Below are positions 36,312 through 46,800 of a DNA stretch of 64,000 bases, piece after piece. The notes below the pieces were generated by a model. It was not told where the DNA came from. It saw only the letters and a program-made list of their open reading frames with translations, and ran no database searches. Numbering within the stretch: the stretch's first letter is position 1; every line of letters starts with the position of its first letter. Source of the DNA: Microscilla marina ATCC 23134 (GTDB lineage Bacteria; Bacteroidota; Bacteroidia; Cytophagales; Microscillaceae); the NCBI RefSeq assembly GCF_000169175.1, contig NZ_AAWS01000023.1:62001-126000 (forward strand). The letters run 5' to 3'. The position numbers and the translations under genes were made by a program.

Positions 36312-37421
36312 ATGATAAAATTGAATCATTTGCATACATTATTATTCATTGCTTGCTTTATGGCAACCCTTATAAATAGCCAGGCAATAGCACAAAACAA
36401 AGCACATACTGAAGAAGAAGTCATTTTTAAGAATGCTGAAATTACCCTGAGTGGTACCCTTACTTTGCCCAAAACCAAGGGCAAACATCCCGCAATAGTA
36501 CTTATTACGGGCAGCGGACCACAAAACCGTGATTCGGATATTTTGGGGTTCAAAATATTTAAACAAATTGCTGATGAACTTACTGCTAAAGGCATAGCTG
36601 TGTTGAGGTACGACGACCGAGGGGTGGGCAAGTCTACAGGAAAAATTATGCAGTCAACCACCGAAGATTTTGCCGAAGATGTGGTAGCAGCCATTCAACT
36701 GTTAGAAAAAAGAAAAGACATCAACCCCCAACAAATAGGTGTATTGGGGCACAGCGAAGGGGGTATTGTGTCGCATTTGGTCTATGCCAAACATCCTGGT
36801 CTTGCCTTTATGGTATTGATGGCAGGACCCACGGTGGCAGGCAAAGAAGTGATTTTAGAACAATCGGATGCTATGCTAAAAGCCCAAGGCAAGTCAGACG
36901 AAGAGTGCAAAGCGCAAAGAAAACGTTCGTTGATGATGTTTAAGGCTTTAGAAACAGGCAAAGGTTGGGATGAAGTGACCAAGGCAAATGTGGCTTATTT
37001 GTTAGAAGAGATAAAAAAGCTACCCAAAGAAAAAACTGCCCATATTACCAAGCCTAAAGTGTATGCCGAATATGTGATTAAACAACAGCTCAAAGGAGTG
37101 AAAAACCCCTGGTACAAGTTTTTTATCAGTTATGACCCTCGCCCAAATATGGAGAAAATTATTTGCCCAGTGCTTGCCATTTTTGGTGAAAAAGATTTAC
37201 AAGTGCTGACCTCACAGAACCGAGAACCTTTGGAAAAAGCTCTAAAAAAGGCAGGAAACAAAGATGTAACCATCAAGGTACTCAAAAATGCCAATCACTT
37301 GTTTCAAAAAGCCAACACTGGTTCACCCAGCGAATACGCCAAACTCCCCAAAGAGTTGTTGCCTGAGTTTTTACCTGCTGTAAGCAACTGGCTACTGAAA
37401 CGGGTAACAGTAATCAAGTAG
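36312..37421 (+). CDS. Exported alpha/beta hydrolase
   Basis: The ATG at 36312 is preferred to the TTG at 36297. Signal peptide MIKLNHLHTLLFIACFMATL (cleavage after AIAQ). 369 residues of dienelactone-hydrolase/peptidase-like alpha/beta fold: GTLTLPKTKGKHPAIVLITG, oxyanion strand GSGPQNRDSDILG, nucleophile Ser in VLGHSEGGIVS, acid in FGEKDLQVL and His in NANHLFQKA. Probably a periplasmic esterase or peptidase. It lies 62 bases after sdpI on the same strand and could be part of the same transcript, followed by a strong terminator. Confidence 0.85.
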   Translation: MIKLNHLHTLLFIACFMATLINSQAIAQNKAHTEEEVIFKNAEITLSGTLTLPKTKGKHPAIVLITGSGPQNRDSDILGFKIFKQIADELTAKGIAVLRYDDRGVGKSTGKIMQSTTEDFAEDVVAAIQLLEKRKDINPQQIGVLGHSEGGIVSHLVYAKHPGLAFMVLMAGPTVAGKEVILEQSDAMLKAQGKSDEECKAQRKRSLMMFKALETGKGWDEVTKANVAYLLEEIKKLPKEKTAHITKPKVYAEYVIKQQLKGVKNPWYKFFISYDPRPNMEKIICPVLAIFGEKDLQVLTSQNREPLEKALKKAGNKDVTIKVLKNANHLFQKANTGSPSEYAKLPKELLPEFLPAVSNWLLKRVTVIK

Positions 37422-37437
37422 TTGACGAATGGTACAA

Positions 37438-37486
37438 AAACACCCTTGACTTATCTTCATGATTTAGTCAAGGGTGTTTGTATTTT
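37438..37486. terminator. Terminator between convergent hydrolase and lpdA genes
   Basis: Perfect 14-bp stem AAACACCCTTGACT / AGTCAAGGGTGTTT (37438-37451 and 37466-37479) with a T-rich tail. Probably works on both strands. Confidence 0.8.
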
Positions 37487-37511
37487 GTATAAGGTAAAAC
37501 TTGTTTTTAAC

Positions 37512-38906
37512 CTACAAGTGAATCACCTCATCATAAGCCGCAGCAGTAGCTTCCATGATTGCTTCTGACATAGTAGGGTGGGGGTGAACCGCCTTCAAAA
37601 TTTCGTGTCCGGTAGTTTCCAGCTTGCGTGCTACTACTACCTCGGCAATCATTTCGGTTACATTGGCACCAATCATATGCGCGCCCAACCATTCGCCGTA
37701 TTTGGCATCATAAATTACCTTGATAAAACCATCAGGTGCTCCACCCGCCTTGGCTTTACCTGAGGCAGAGAATGGGAATTTACCCACTTTAAGTTCATAC
37801 CCTGCTTCTTTGGCTTTTTTCTCAGTATAACCCACCGAGGCAATTTCAGGAGCGCAATAAGTACATCCTGGAATATTGTCATAGTCTAATGGCTCAGGGT
37901 TGTGTCCGGTCATTTTTTCTACACAAATAATTCCTTCAGCCGAAGCCACGTGTGCCAAAGCAGGTCCCTTTACAATATCGCCAATGGCGTAAATATTAGG
38001 AATATTGGTTTGGTAAAACTCATCTACTACCACCTGTCCACGATCAGTTGCCACGCCTACATCTTCCAGACCAATGCCTTCGATGTTGGTGCTTACACCT
38101 ACCGCTGATAGTACCACATCACACTCTATTATCTCTTCGCCCTTTTTGGTTTTTACGTGTACTTTGCACTTTTTACCTTTAGTATCCACCGAGGTTACCT
38201 CAGAGTTGGTCATCACCTTCATACCCTTTTTCTTATAAGTGCGCTCCAGTTGTTTCGACACGTCTACATCTTCATTAGGCACAATGTTAGGCATGTACTC
38301 TACAATGGTGATTTCGGTGCCAATGGTGTGGTAAAAATAAGCGAACTCGATGCCTATAGCACCAGAGCCTACCACTACCATTGACTTAGGCTGCTTGTCG
38401 AGCACCATTGCCTGGCGGTAACCAATAATTTTTTTGCCATCTATAGGCAGGTTAGGCAGTTCGCGGGCGCGACCACCCGTGGCAAGTATGATATTTTTGG
38501 GTGAGTATACAGTTTTGGCGTCTTTGTCGTCGGTTACTTCAACTTTGGTACCTTTAAGTACTTTTCCAAAGCCAGCAATATGATCGATTTTATTTTTTTT
38601 AAGCAAAAATTGAATTCCTTTGCTCATTCCTCCTGCTACATCACGGCTACGCTTTACCATTCCGGTAAAATCAGTTTCAGCCTTACTCACTTTTACTCCA
38701 TAGTCTTCGGCGTGGGTAATATAATCAAATACCTGAGCACTTTTAAGCAACGCTTTGGTAGGAATACATCCCCAGTTCAGACAAATACCCCCTAGCTCGG
38801 CTTTTTCTACTATGCCTACTTTCATTCCTAGCTGAGAAGCACGAATAGCAGCTACATAGCCTCCCGGACCACTACCTATTACAATAAGATCATATTGTGT
38901 GGACAT
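37512..38906 (-). CDS. lpdA: Dihydrolipoyl dehydrogenase (E3)
   Basis: 464 residues, the usual length. FAD motif VIGSGPGGYVAAIRASQLG, redox-active disulfide GGICLNWGCIPTKALL, NAD motif VVVGSGAIGIEFAYFYHTIG, second FAD motif IYAIGDIVKGPALAHVASAE, and the catalytic His-Glu pair at the dimer interface in AVHPHPTMSEAIMEA. It re-oxidises dihydrolipoamide in 2-oxoacid dehydrogenase or glycine cleavage complexes, with NAD+ as acceptor. No E1/E2 genes are adjacent, so it is encoded alone, as is common in Bacteroidota. Confidence 0.97.
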   Translation of the reverse strand: MSTQYDLIVIGSGPGGYVAAIRASQLGMKVGIVEKAELGGICLNWGCIPTKALLKSAQVFDYITHAEDYGVKVSKAETDFTGMVKRSRDVAGGMSKGIQFLLKKNKIDHIAGFGKVLKGTKVEVTDDKDAKTVYSPKNIILATGGRARELPNLPIDGKKIIGYRQAMVLDKQPKSMVVVGSGAIGIEFAYFYHTIGTEITIVEYMPNIVPNEDVDVSKQLERTYKKKGMKVMTNSEVTSVDTKGKKCKVHVKTKKGEEIIECDVVLSAVGVSTNIEGIGLEDVGVATDRGQVVVDEFYQTNIPNIYAIGDIVKGPALAHVASAEGIICVEKMTGHNPEPLDYDNIPGCTYCAPEIASVGYTEKKAKEAGYELKVGKFPFSASGKAKAGGAPDGFIKVIYDAKYGEWLGAHMIGANVTEMIAEVVVARKLETTGHEILKAVHPHPTMSEAIMEATAAAYDEVIHL

Positions 38907-39024
38907 ATTTTTATGTGTGTTTAAGATGTTGAGAAATCAATTCGGAATAGAATTTTTCATATTTACCATTCTTTGCCAAATGATTAATTTTTTTGAAAAA
39001 TTCTACAATGCATACAAGTCCTTA

Positions 39025-39032
39025 CAAAGGTA
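39025..39032 (-). promoter_or_regulatory. Candidate -7 box for lpdA
   Basis: TACCTTTG on the minus strand, an exact TAnnTTTG match, about 120 bases before the lpdA ATG. No clear -33 TTTG. Confidence 0.4.
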
Positions 39033-39197
39033 GCAGAAATGAGAAAAAAAAGAAATTTAGCAGGAGTTTAGGGTGAGGAGAGAAAAACGAGTTTTGTGCT
39101 ATTGGTTGCTTATTATGCCAGATAAAAACACCCCTTAATTTTTAAGAAGTGTTTTCTGGGGTGAGTTGTTGAGCCTGGTTCGAGGCGAATGAATGAT

Positions 39198-39857
39198 TTA
39201 CTTTAGCTTGTCCGCAAAGTTCTTTTTAAGTTTTTCTACCTTGGGATCAATCACATATACACAATACCCTTGTTTTCGGTTATTGTTGTAATAGTTTTGA
39301 TGAGAATCTTCTGCCGGATAATACACCCCCAAAGGAGTAACTTCGGTGACAATTTTATTAGGCCATATACCTGCAGCATCCGCTTCTTTTTTAGATTTTT
39401 CGGCTATTTTTCGTTGCTCTTCGCTATGGTAAAAAATAGCCGAACGATATTGCGTACCCACGTCGTTGCCTTGACGATTGAGCGTGGTAGGATCATGAGT
39501 GCGCCAGAATACTTCTAATAGCTCAGCAAAGCTAATTACCTTTGGGTCAAACGTAACCTGGGCTACTTCAGCGTGCCCGGTAGTACCTGTACAAATTTCG
39601 CGGTAAGTAGGGTTTTTGGTGTTGCCACCTGTATAGCCCGATTCTACTTTAGTTACCCCTTTTAGTCTTTGGAAAACGGCTTCTACACACCAAAAGCAGC
39701 CTGCCCCCAGTGTAGCTTTCTCCAATCCTTCAGGAGTAGGTTGGTTGTTTGTTTGAGTCATAGTTGTTCTGTTACTAACCTTATTTTGAGAATTACAAGC
39801 CATTGCCAGGCACATAAGCCCAACAAGTAGCATTTTTATTTTGAGTAAGTTATACAT
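39198..39857 (-). CDS. msrA: Exported peptide-methionine (S)-S-oxide reductase
   Basis: 219 residues. A signal peptide with probable lipidation Cys (LLVGLMCLAMAC) precedes a short linker and a full MsrA domain: the catalytic Cys54 in GAGCFWCVEAVF, ESGYTGGNTKNPTYREICTG, GHAEVAQVTFDP, VFWRTHDPTTLNRQGNDVGT, QYRSAIFYHSEEQ and the closing EDSHQNYYNNNRKQGYC. It repairs S-methionine sulfoxide. The export signal places it in the periplasm or on the outer membrane, where it would protect envelope proteins. No msrB fusion. Confidence 0.95.
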   Translation of the reverse strand: MYNLLKIKMLLVGLMCLAMACNSQNKVSNRTTMTQTNNQPTPEGLEKATLGAGCFWCVEAVFQRLKGVTKVESGYTGGNTKNPTYREICTGTTGHAEVAQVTFDPKVISFAELLEVFWRTHDPTTLNRQGNDVGTQYRSAIFYHSEEQRKIAEKSKKEADAAGIWPNKIVTEVTPLGVYYPAEDSHQNYYNNNRKQGYCVYVIDPKVEKLKKNFADKLK

Positions 39858-40252
39858 AAATCATTATAAGTTATGGTTCAGGTAAAATGTTTTAACACAG
39901 CACCTGTCTCGACTTTTTGGGTATAGGTGAGGGCAACAGCAAAGTGTGCTATTTGTAGTTCCTTACTAAAAGGCGAGCCAGGTTCATAGTTTGATAGGAG
40001 CATTATACCTGTTTTTATTTGGTTTAACTGTCGGCTAACAGACATACGAACAAACTGATTGACTGTCTTGGGGAAGAGTTGTTAATTATTTGATAAGAAA
40101 AATCGCTAATGTGAGTTTTGACTTGAAATAGTGCTATTTTTTTGCTGTATTTTATGCTAATTGCAACATCAAAAAAATCTGAAAAAGAATAATATTACTA
40201 AAATAAAAGTGATCAAATACCATCGAACTATTCATAAACCACAAGCTTAATA
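39858..40252. other. Intergenic region, 395 bp
   Basis: No ORF. Contains the msrA upstream region (minus) and the upstream region of the small membrane protein gene (plus). No clear consensus promoter or repeat recognised. Confidence 0.5.
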
Positions 40253-40435
40253 ATGAAAAATACAAAAGAATGGCAGTTAGTCAGCATGTTTGCTGGCTTT
40301 CTGATGTTTGCCTGCCTGATAGCTTTAGGAGGTTACGCCGCTATGAGCGGAAATAAAAAAACTTTTAAAGCAACAAGCGCAACAAATTTAAATCAGAAAA
40401 TAACTGTGACCGACTCCGTTCAAAAGGCCAATTGA
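40253..40435 (+). CDS. Small single-pass membrane protein
   Basis: 60 residues: polar start MKNTKEWQLVS, one hydrophobic helix (MFAGFLMFACLIALGGYAAM), then a polar Thr/Lys/Asn tail. No recognised family. ATG start, and a clear terminator begins about 45 bases after the stop, so the ORF sits in a compact transcription unit, which supports its reality. Confidence 0.55.
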   Translation: MKNTKEWQLVSMFAGFLMFACLIALGGYAAMSGNKKTFKATSATNLNQKITVTDSVQKAN

Positions 40436-40479
40436 TGGCTTTGTGAAGTAGGTATCTGTGTACTAAACTAACTCCTTTT

Positions 40480-40512
40480 CCCTGTCAGTAGGATCCTGGC
40501 AGGGATTTTTTT
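40480..40512 (+). terminator. Rho-independent terminator
   Basis: Stem CCCTGTCAG (40480-40488) with CTGGCAGGG (40496-40504, one mismatch), loop TAGGATC and seven T. It ends the small membrane protein transcript. Confidence 0.8.
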
Positions 40513-40686
40513 GTCTTTTTTTAAAATAGTGCTAACTGATTCCTGTAAACTACAAATGACTCTTTTTCAGTTAGTTAAAACCTTGTTATAATGGTTGTTG
40601 TATTTGGCTGGTTGGGTTGATTTGTGTAAATCTACTGTTTAAACATTACCTGCTTAACTTATTATAATTCAATAACATTCAAAGTA

Positions 40687-41934
40687 ATGAAAAAACAGTT
40701 ATTAGTTTACATCAGCGCATTAGTTTTTATAGTAGCGGCTTGTGCCAAAAAAAATGAAGAGCCTCAGCCAGTGACAAGTGTACCCGATGGTGATGGTTAC
40801 GACATTGTCTCAATTGTGCCTGCCAATGGTAAAGTGGGTGACGAGGTAGTAATTACTACCAACCAAATACAGGATGTGGCAAGGGTAACCATTCATGGGC
40901 TTAGAGCCAGTATTTCTACAATTGAAAATGAAAAAATCACTGTAACTATTCCACAGTATGCCACCAGTGGCAAAGTAAAACTGGAAGTACGTGACAAAGC
41001 ATTGGAAGCCGAAAGTAAGGACGATTTTGTTGTAGAATATCCTGCCAATCAACTTGCTTTTGTGGGTGGTGATACTCGCTATGGTGCCAGTGGATTTGCC
41101 ATAGGTACTAAAATATATATGGGTTTAGGGTTTCGGGGTCAAGACGATTTCTGGGAGTACGATACTCAAACCAATGCCTGGAAACAACTGGCGAACTTTC
41201 CGGGAGGCAAACGTGGCTTTGCGGTAAGTTTTGTGATAGATGGCAAAGGGTATATGGGTACAGGGCGCCTCTATAACACAAGTGCTAACACCTCTACCTG
41301 GTACAAAGATTTTTGGCAGTATGATCCTGCGACCGATCAATGGACAAAAAAAGCCGATTTTGCAGGTTCAGCACGCACCGAAGCAGTAGGCTTTGCCATC
41401 AATGGTAAGGGGTATATAGGTACAGGACTTGACGAAAGAGGCAACCAAAATGACATGTGGGAGTATAACCCAACCATTGATCGTTGGACACAGATGGCTG
41501 ATCTTACAGATGATAACTTTTTTGGGTTAAGTCGTAAGCAAGCAGTATGTTTTGTAATTAATAATAAAGCTTATATAGGTACTGGCAATACTGATCGCAA
41601 GGATTTTTGGGAGTTTACTCCTACGGCTACAGATCAATGGCGTAAGGTGGCCGATTTTGGTGGAGTAGGGCGTGGTAGTGCTTTGGCATTTACCATCAGT
41701 GGCAAAGGCTATGTAGGCACAGGGTATACAGAGTCGGGCTATAAAAACGATATGTGGCAGTATGATCCTGCGACCGATCAGTGGACAAAAAAAACGGACT
41801 TTAGTGGTGGTCAAAGAATTTGGGCAATAGGTTTTGCCATAGGCAATAAGGCTTACATTGGTACAGGTTGGGGCTTAAATAATTATACCAGCAGCTATAG
41901 CCCAATGCGTGATTTTTGGCAGTATACTCCTTAA
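40687..41934 (+). CDS. Lipoprotein with IPT/TIG domain and kelch repeats
   Basis: 415 residues. Lipoprotein signal with Cys in FIVAACAKK; an IPT/TIG domain follows (about 35-120: SIVPANGKVGDEVVITTNQI, VTIPQYATSGKVKLEV), then five or six kelch-like blades with the cores GFAIGTKIYMGLG, GFAINGKGYIGTG, FTISGKGYVGTG, GFAIGNKAYIGTG and DMWQYDPATDQWTKK. Such a beta-propeller is a likely surface ligand-binding protein. Blades at about 41311 and 41757 are nearly identical even in DNA, indicating recent duplication. A terminator follows. Confidence 0.88.
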   Translation: MKKQLLVYISALVFIVAACAKKNEEPQPVTSVPDGDGYDIVSIVPANGKVGDEVVITTNQIQDVARVTIHGLRASISTIENEKITVTIPQYATSGKVKLEVRDKALEAESKDDFVVEYPANQLAFVGGDTRYGASGFAIGTKIYMGLGFRGQDDFWEYDTQTNAWKQLANFPGGKRGFAVSFVIDGKGYMGTGRLYNTSANTSTWYKDFWQYDPATDQWTKKADFAGSARTEAVGFAINGKGYIGTGLDERGNQNDMWEYNPTIDRWTQMADLTDDNFFGLSRKQAVCFVINNKAYIGTGNTDRKDFWEFTPTATDQWRKVADFGGVGRGSALAFTISGKGYVGTGYTESGYKNDMWQYDPATDQWTKKTDFSGGQRIWAIGFAIGNKAYIGTGWGLNNYTSSYSPMRDFWQYTP

Positions 41935-41964
41935 AATATTTTAACACTCATAAAAAGCTTTAAT

Positions 41965-42000
41965 AAAACTACCTTGATTAAAAGAATCAAGGTAGTTTTT
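41965..42000 (+). terminator. Rho-independent terminator
   Basis: Perfect 15-bp stem AAAACTACCTTGATT / AATCAAGGTAGTTTT with a 5-base loop and a T tail, about 30 bases after the kelch gene. Confidence 0.85.
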
Positions 42001-42105
42001 GTGGTTTATAAGTCAGGTGTGTATTACAAATGAGCACATTTATTGATATGAGTATCTTGTCATCAAAGTGTATTTTTATGACTGTTATGCTCTAATCCAG
42101 AAACA

Positions 42106-42813
42106 ATGAGAAACCCTACAAAACAAATTTTTATAACGTTGATGGTCATTTATTTGTGCAGTAGCATTACCTGCTATGGTCAAATACAAATAATAAAACG
42201 GCAACAACCAGTGCAGGTTATTTCTGAATATGCTTATTGGGTGAGTTCTATGTGTGAGCAAGGGTGTACTAATATTGACCTGGGACCTTATAAGCTTACC
42301 AAATCACTGAAAGACATTCCGCAATACAAACGAGGAGTAGTTGTATGGGCAAAAGGGCAGTTTGTATTGGTCAAAGACCTTCCCTCCATTGCTGGTCCTC
42401 GTGCTAATAAAAGTATGCGAGGGCAAAAAGTCGTAATGCGTAAAATAGATGTTCAAAACCACAAAGAAGTAAAGTTTGTACATATAGCTATGTCCAAACA
42501 GGCCAAAAACAAGTTGGCCAATCAAGAAGACTTCTCCATTGATTTTACATTTGTTAATCCACTGGCAAAACCTATACAATTTAAGCTCACCGTAGGGGAT
42601 AAAACCAATAATGTGGAGTTAGGTGCTGACGGTAAAAAAACAATTTCAGTAGATGTGCCTGCCGAAAAAAGCAAAAGCTATTTGAACTATATGGTAGTCA
42701 ATGAAAACTTTGTTTTTAAAAAGTATGCGGCCAGTTTAAAGGTAGCAGAACGTAGTGGGTTAGTAATCTACTTGAATGGTTCGGTTTACCCTAAAAGCTT
42801 GGCAAAAAAATAA
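42106..42813 (+). CDS. Exported protein of unknown function
   Basis: 235 residues. Signal peptide MRNPTKQIFITLMVIYLCSS, cleavage near CYGQ. The mature part has two Cys (SSMCEQGCTNID) that could pair, then beta-rich sequence (VVWAKGQFVLVKDLPSIAGP, DFTFVNPLAKPIQFKLTVGD) and a basic C-terminus. No family recognised. It is flanked by terminators on both sides and therefore monocistronic. Confidence 0.75.
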   Translation: MRNPTKQIFITLMVIYLCSSITCYGQIQIIKRQQPVQVISEYAYWVSSMCEQGCTNIDLGPYKLTKSLKDIPQYKRGVVVWAKGQFVLVKDLPSIAGPRANKSMRGQKVVMRKIDVQNHKEVKFVHIAMSKQAKNKLANQEDFSIDFTFVNPLAKPIQFKLTVGDKTNNVELGADGKKTISVDVPAEKSKSYLNYMVVNENFVFKKYAASLKVAERSGLVIYLNGSVYPKSLAKK

Positions 42814-42890
42814 AAAATAACTTTATATAATTCTGAATTACCTGCGTCGTTTAATTCTTGTGTGACTAATATTAATAACTTCTTGTATAT

Positions 42891-42920
42891 AAGGTTGTCT
42901 TTTTTAGGCAACCTTTTTTT
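42891..42920 (+). terminator. Rho-independent terminator
   Basis: Arms AAGGTTG (42891-42897) and CAACCTT (42909-42915) with an extra G-C pair inside, followed by a long T-run. Ends the transcript of the 42106 gene. Confidence 0.75.
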
Positions 42921-43889
42921 TGCTTCATCGTTTAAAGGTTTTCTCTACATAAAGTATTCTTTTTTAGCCCTGTTTTCAGCCCCTGTATTTTACGTCTTAC
43001 ACTACCTGATTTTGAGTTAGCACATCCTTGAAAAATTTTATTTTCAGACCACACTGTTTTTAAGAAAATATACGGTTTTTTGAACGTCATGTTCATGAGA
43101 GTTGCCATATAACTAAAGAGCGTTTTTTTTCAAAGGCGATGGGGCTATGCTACTAGTTATTTAGCTGGATATACCTTCAAATCGTGTTGATTTTATCGTA
43201 AGCGATGTTTTATGCTTAGGATAAGCCATTGACTATACATAGAAGAGTACATTAGGATTGTACTTTTTGATGTGTGTTAAGAGGGGTTTTAGGGAAAATC
43301 AGGTGTTTATAGCTGCTTTTGTAAATCAAGTATTTATACTTGGGTTTTTTTGTAAAAGTACAATCGTTTTTTTCTCATTAAATAGGGTGAAACATTATTC
43401 AAACTCAATAATTTTATGTAAGTTTGCTCAAGTTTTTATTGCGAAGAGGAGAGTTTCATCAATTACTCTCGTGATTTTTTTTACAAAAAATTAACAAATA
43501 CGTGTTTACCTTATCCACAAAAACAGGATACAGTTAGAAGATTTCCAAAAGCTAAGCCTATAAACGATTATTTTATAGAATTATTTTAACAGCATCTATA
43601 AATGTAACGGGTGAGTACATATTTCAGTTTTTGGCTTTATATGTATACATAAAAGGAATTAAAAAGCAACAACTACAAATATACCGCTAGAATTTGGTTG
43701 AACCAGCACTGTGCAATGCAGAAAAGACACAATACACTTAATTAATAGTCAATATCTTAACACTAACAACAAAGCAGAATTACAAGCAGGAAATATACCC
43801 TTACGAATTAGTGTAAATCAGGTATGTTTTCTTTTTTATATTTTCATTATCCCAACTAAAATAGTTTTTTTAAAAGCATAATTAACCAA
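42921..43889. other. Upstream region of the giant adhesin, about 970 bp
   Basis: No credible CDS; a 78-codon frame at 43258-43494 is probably chance. The right half is homologous in segments to the region before the second adhesin (54440-54876): the promoter block, the GGTTGAACCAGC motif near 43697 and the GGTATGTTTTCTTTTTT / TATCCCAACTAAAA pair just before the ATG. Confidence 0.6.
43392..43427 (+). promoter_or_regulatory. Promoter block of the giant adhesin, shared with the second adhesin
   Basis: A 36-base block contains TAAGTTTG (43419-43426), an exact TAnnTTTG -7 box, with a weak -33 (ATTATTC) 21 bases upstream. It matches 34 of 36 positions with 54460-54495 upstream of the paralogous gene. 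It implies a 5' leader of about 460 bases. Confidence 0.6.
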
Positions 43890-46800
43890 ATGAGAAAAGT
43901 AGCAACAACTATCAAAGCAACGTTGGTAGTAATGGCTCTTGGACTCCTCTCAATACAGGCACAGAGGAATGGTTATTTCGATAACTTGTCCATTAAAAGC
44001 TGGTTTTCTTCTACTAAGAAGAATCCCACTGCCACGAAACCAAAACTAACACCCAAAACGCAACAAACTCCAACTAAACTAGTCAATACCTTCTTACCCA
44101 CACCTAAACTAAAGACAGATTTCTTTATGGGTGGTTTGGCTAAGCCTCTCATCAAAAATGGGAAAGCATGCGACTGTGTTGAAATCACCACTGAAGGTCG
44201 TGATCAACGCGGACGTGTTTTTTCTTATGAGAAGCTTAACCTCCGCAAGGACTTTGCCTTAGAGTTGGATTTTTATTTTGGAACTCGTACCGACAATGGT
44301 GCTGATGGCCAAATTCTAATGATTCATAATGATCCTCGTGGAAACGATGCCCAAGGTGATTTTGGCGAAGGTTTAGGATATGGTACCGGACGCAATTCAA
44401 AGGGAGTTGCCCCATCTATAGGAATAGAGATGGATACCTGGCAAAACCCTGCCAGAATGGACCCAAGCGAAGACCACATCGCTTATCTGGAAAATGGTGT
44501 GGTCACTCACAATGATCCTACATTTCCATTGATCAAAATGCCCGAAATGGAAGATGGTAAAGAACACCGTCTTCGTTTTGAATGGTATGCTTCTGCTAAA
44601 AAAGTAAAAGTATATTGGGACAAGAATAACGACAAAGAAATTGATAAAACTTCTGAGTTATTATTTGAGGTAAACCGTGACCTGATTGACCTATTAGGTA
44701 CAGCCACTCCTTATTGGGGTATTTCTGGTGCTACAGGACATAGCTACAATTTACAGTATTTCTGTAACCCACACGGCAAGCTTATTTTTACTCCTACCGA
44801 TTTCTGCGCTACTTACGAAGGTTTGCAAGACAAATCATCTGTAGAAGGTCTGGGCAAAGTTCACCCCCTCTTAAATGTGAGCACTGGTCGTGGCAAAGCA
44901 CAGGTTTTATATCAAGATGGTCGTAAAACCATTTATACTGCACCCAATGGCAAAGACAAAGTAGTCAATGGTTGTTTAGGCAATGGAAAAGGTTTTGCTG
45001 ATACTGAATCTTCAAAAAAGAGACTACATGACTATACATTTACATTTGAAAACAATGCAGCTGTAAAGAATTTTTCTATGCAGATGTTGGATTTTGGCGA
45101 CTATAATGCTGCCAAAGCACAAGTTCAGTCTGCTATATTGGTAGGATACAATGCAAAAGGAGAAGTAGTAGATACTGATTCCTTGATTGTAACTGCGACC
45201 TCACATGGTAACCTCAAACTCACCGGTGATGCCTGTACTGCCAAACCTGGTGAACCGGGCAACTATACCTTTAAACTTGTAGGTGATGGGATGACCAAAG
45301 TAAAGGTTCTGTATTATAATGATGGCAAAGGCACTTACGCTGGCAACCGCCCTTCTGATCCTAATATTGCCATTGGCAATGTTTGTTTCACTATGGATGC
45401 CAACGCCTCGCCTAACCCTCCGGCTAATATGCCTGATTGTAAAGCTTATGCTGTAAATACCGATCAGGGTAATAGTCAATTTTATACTGTAGACATTAAT
45501 AATCACAACTTTGTCTTGCCTTTAGGCGATGCAAATGCTGGTGCCGATATTCAGGGAGTTGAATTACACCCTGTACATGGAGTGTTATACGCTGTGTCTG
45601 GTTCGGCTAATGCCAATAACCAAAAAGGACATTTGTTTAAGGTAAACACAAGCACAGGTGAGTTGACTTCAATAGGAGCTACTGGTTATACTAACCTTAC
45701 TTCTTTGGCATTCAATAGAATGGATAACCACTTGTGGGCTTGGGCTACTGGTACTGGTTTGGTACAAATAGACCTTGCTACTGGTCAGGCTACTGTAAAA
45801 GCAGCTTCAAACTACCAGGTAAGCGGTTTGTCCTGGGACAAAGATGGAGATAAATTATATGCGACTGTTGGGGCTAAGCTGTTTGCTTATGATAACAACA
45901 CGCAAAAAATTACTGAGGTAGCTCATAACCTGCCAGGCGAAACTTCGGCTTTAGAGGTAAGACCAGATGGTTTGTTGATGGGTGCTGTATCAAAAAGTGG
46001 TGCAATGACTGTTTTTGTGTACGATTTGGGAACACTTCAAACCGTAAAGAAAGAGCGTTTAACTACTTCTTACAATAAAATTACTGCATTTGCCTGGGCT
46101 GACTGGTGTGACATCAACGACGACATCGTAATTCCTGCACAAAACTGTGTAGCGTTTGATAATATTACTCCTGGTACTGTGGTAGAAGGTATGGGTACTG
46201 CGCATCCTTTGTTAGACATTACGACTGGTGGTGGACTTGCCAAAAGGTTGAGCGAAGGTGGTACCGACATAGTATACATTACTGAAGGCAAATTGGCCAA
46301 TGGTTGTATTGGTGCTGGTTTTGCCGATACTCGTCCATCTGCTACCCGTACTCACGACTACGCTTTCAAGTTTAAACCTGGTACTACTGTAAACAGCTTC
46401 TCTTTAAGGTTGGTTGATTATGGTGACTGGAACCCAGCCAAGGCTACTGAGCACTCAGCTAAACTGGTAGCTTACGACAAAGACGGAAATGTAATAAATA
46501 CCGATGAGCTTAAACATACTACTCAAGCAGGTAAAACTATTGGTAAGAAAGGGGATGCTTGCGGCGGACAAGAAGGTGAATCAGGAAGATATACATTCAC
46601 TGTCACTGGAAATGGAATTGCTCAGGTAAAATTAGAATTCTCTAATAATGGTACTACTCAATATGGTGGTAACCGTCCTTCTGATCCTAATATTGCCATT
46701 AACAAAGTTTGCTTTTTCGTTGAAACCGACGTTGAACCTCCTTTGATTCCTTGTGAAGCAAGTGTTTATTATGCCAACCATACCAATGGTGTAAACTCTA

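Noticed and set aside
43258-43494. 78-codon plus-strand ORF upstream of the giant adhesin
   Set aside because: Composition reflects AT-rich DNA, overlaps the conserved promoter block, and has no counterpart before the second adhesin.
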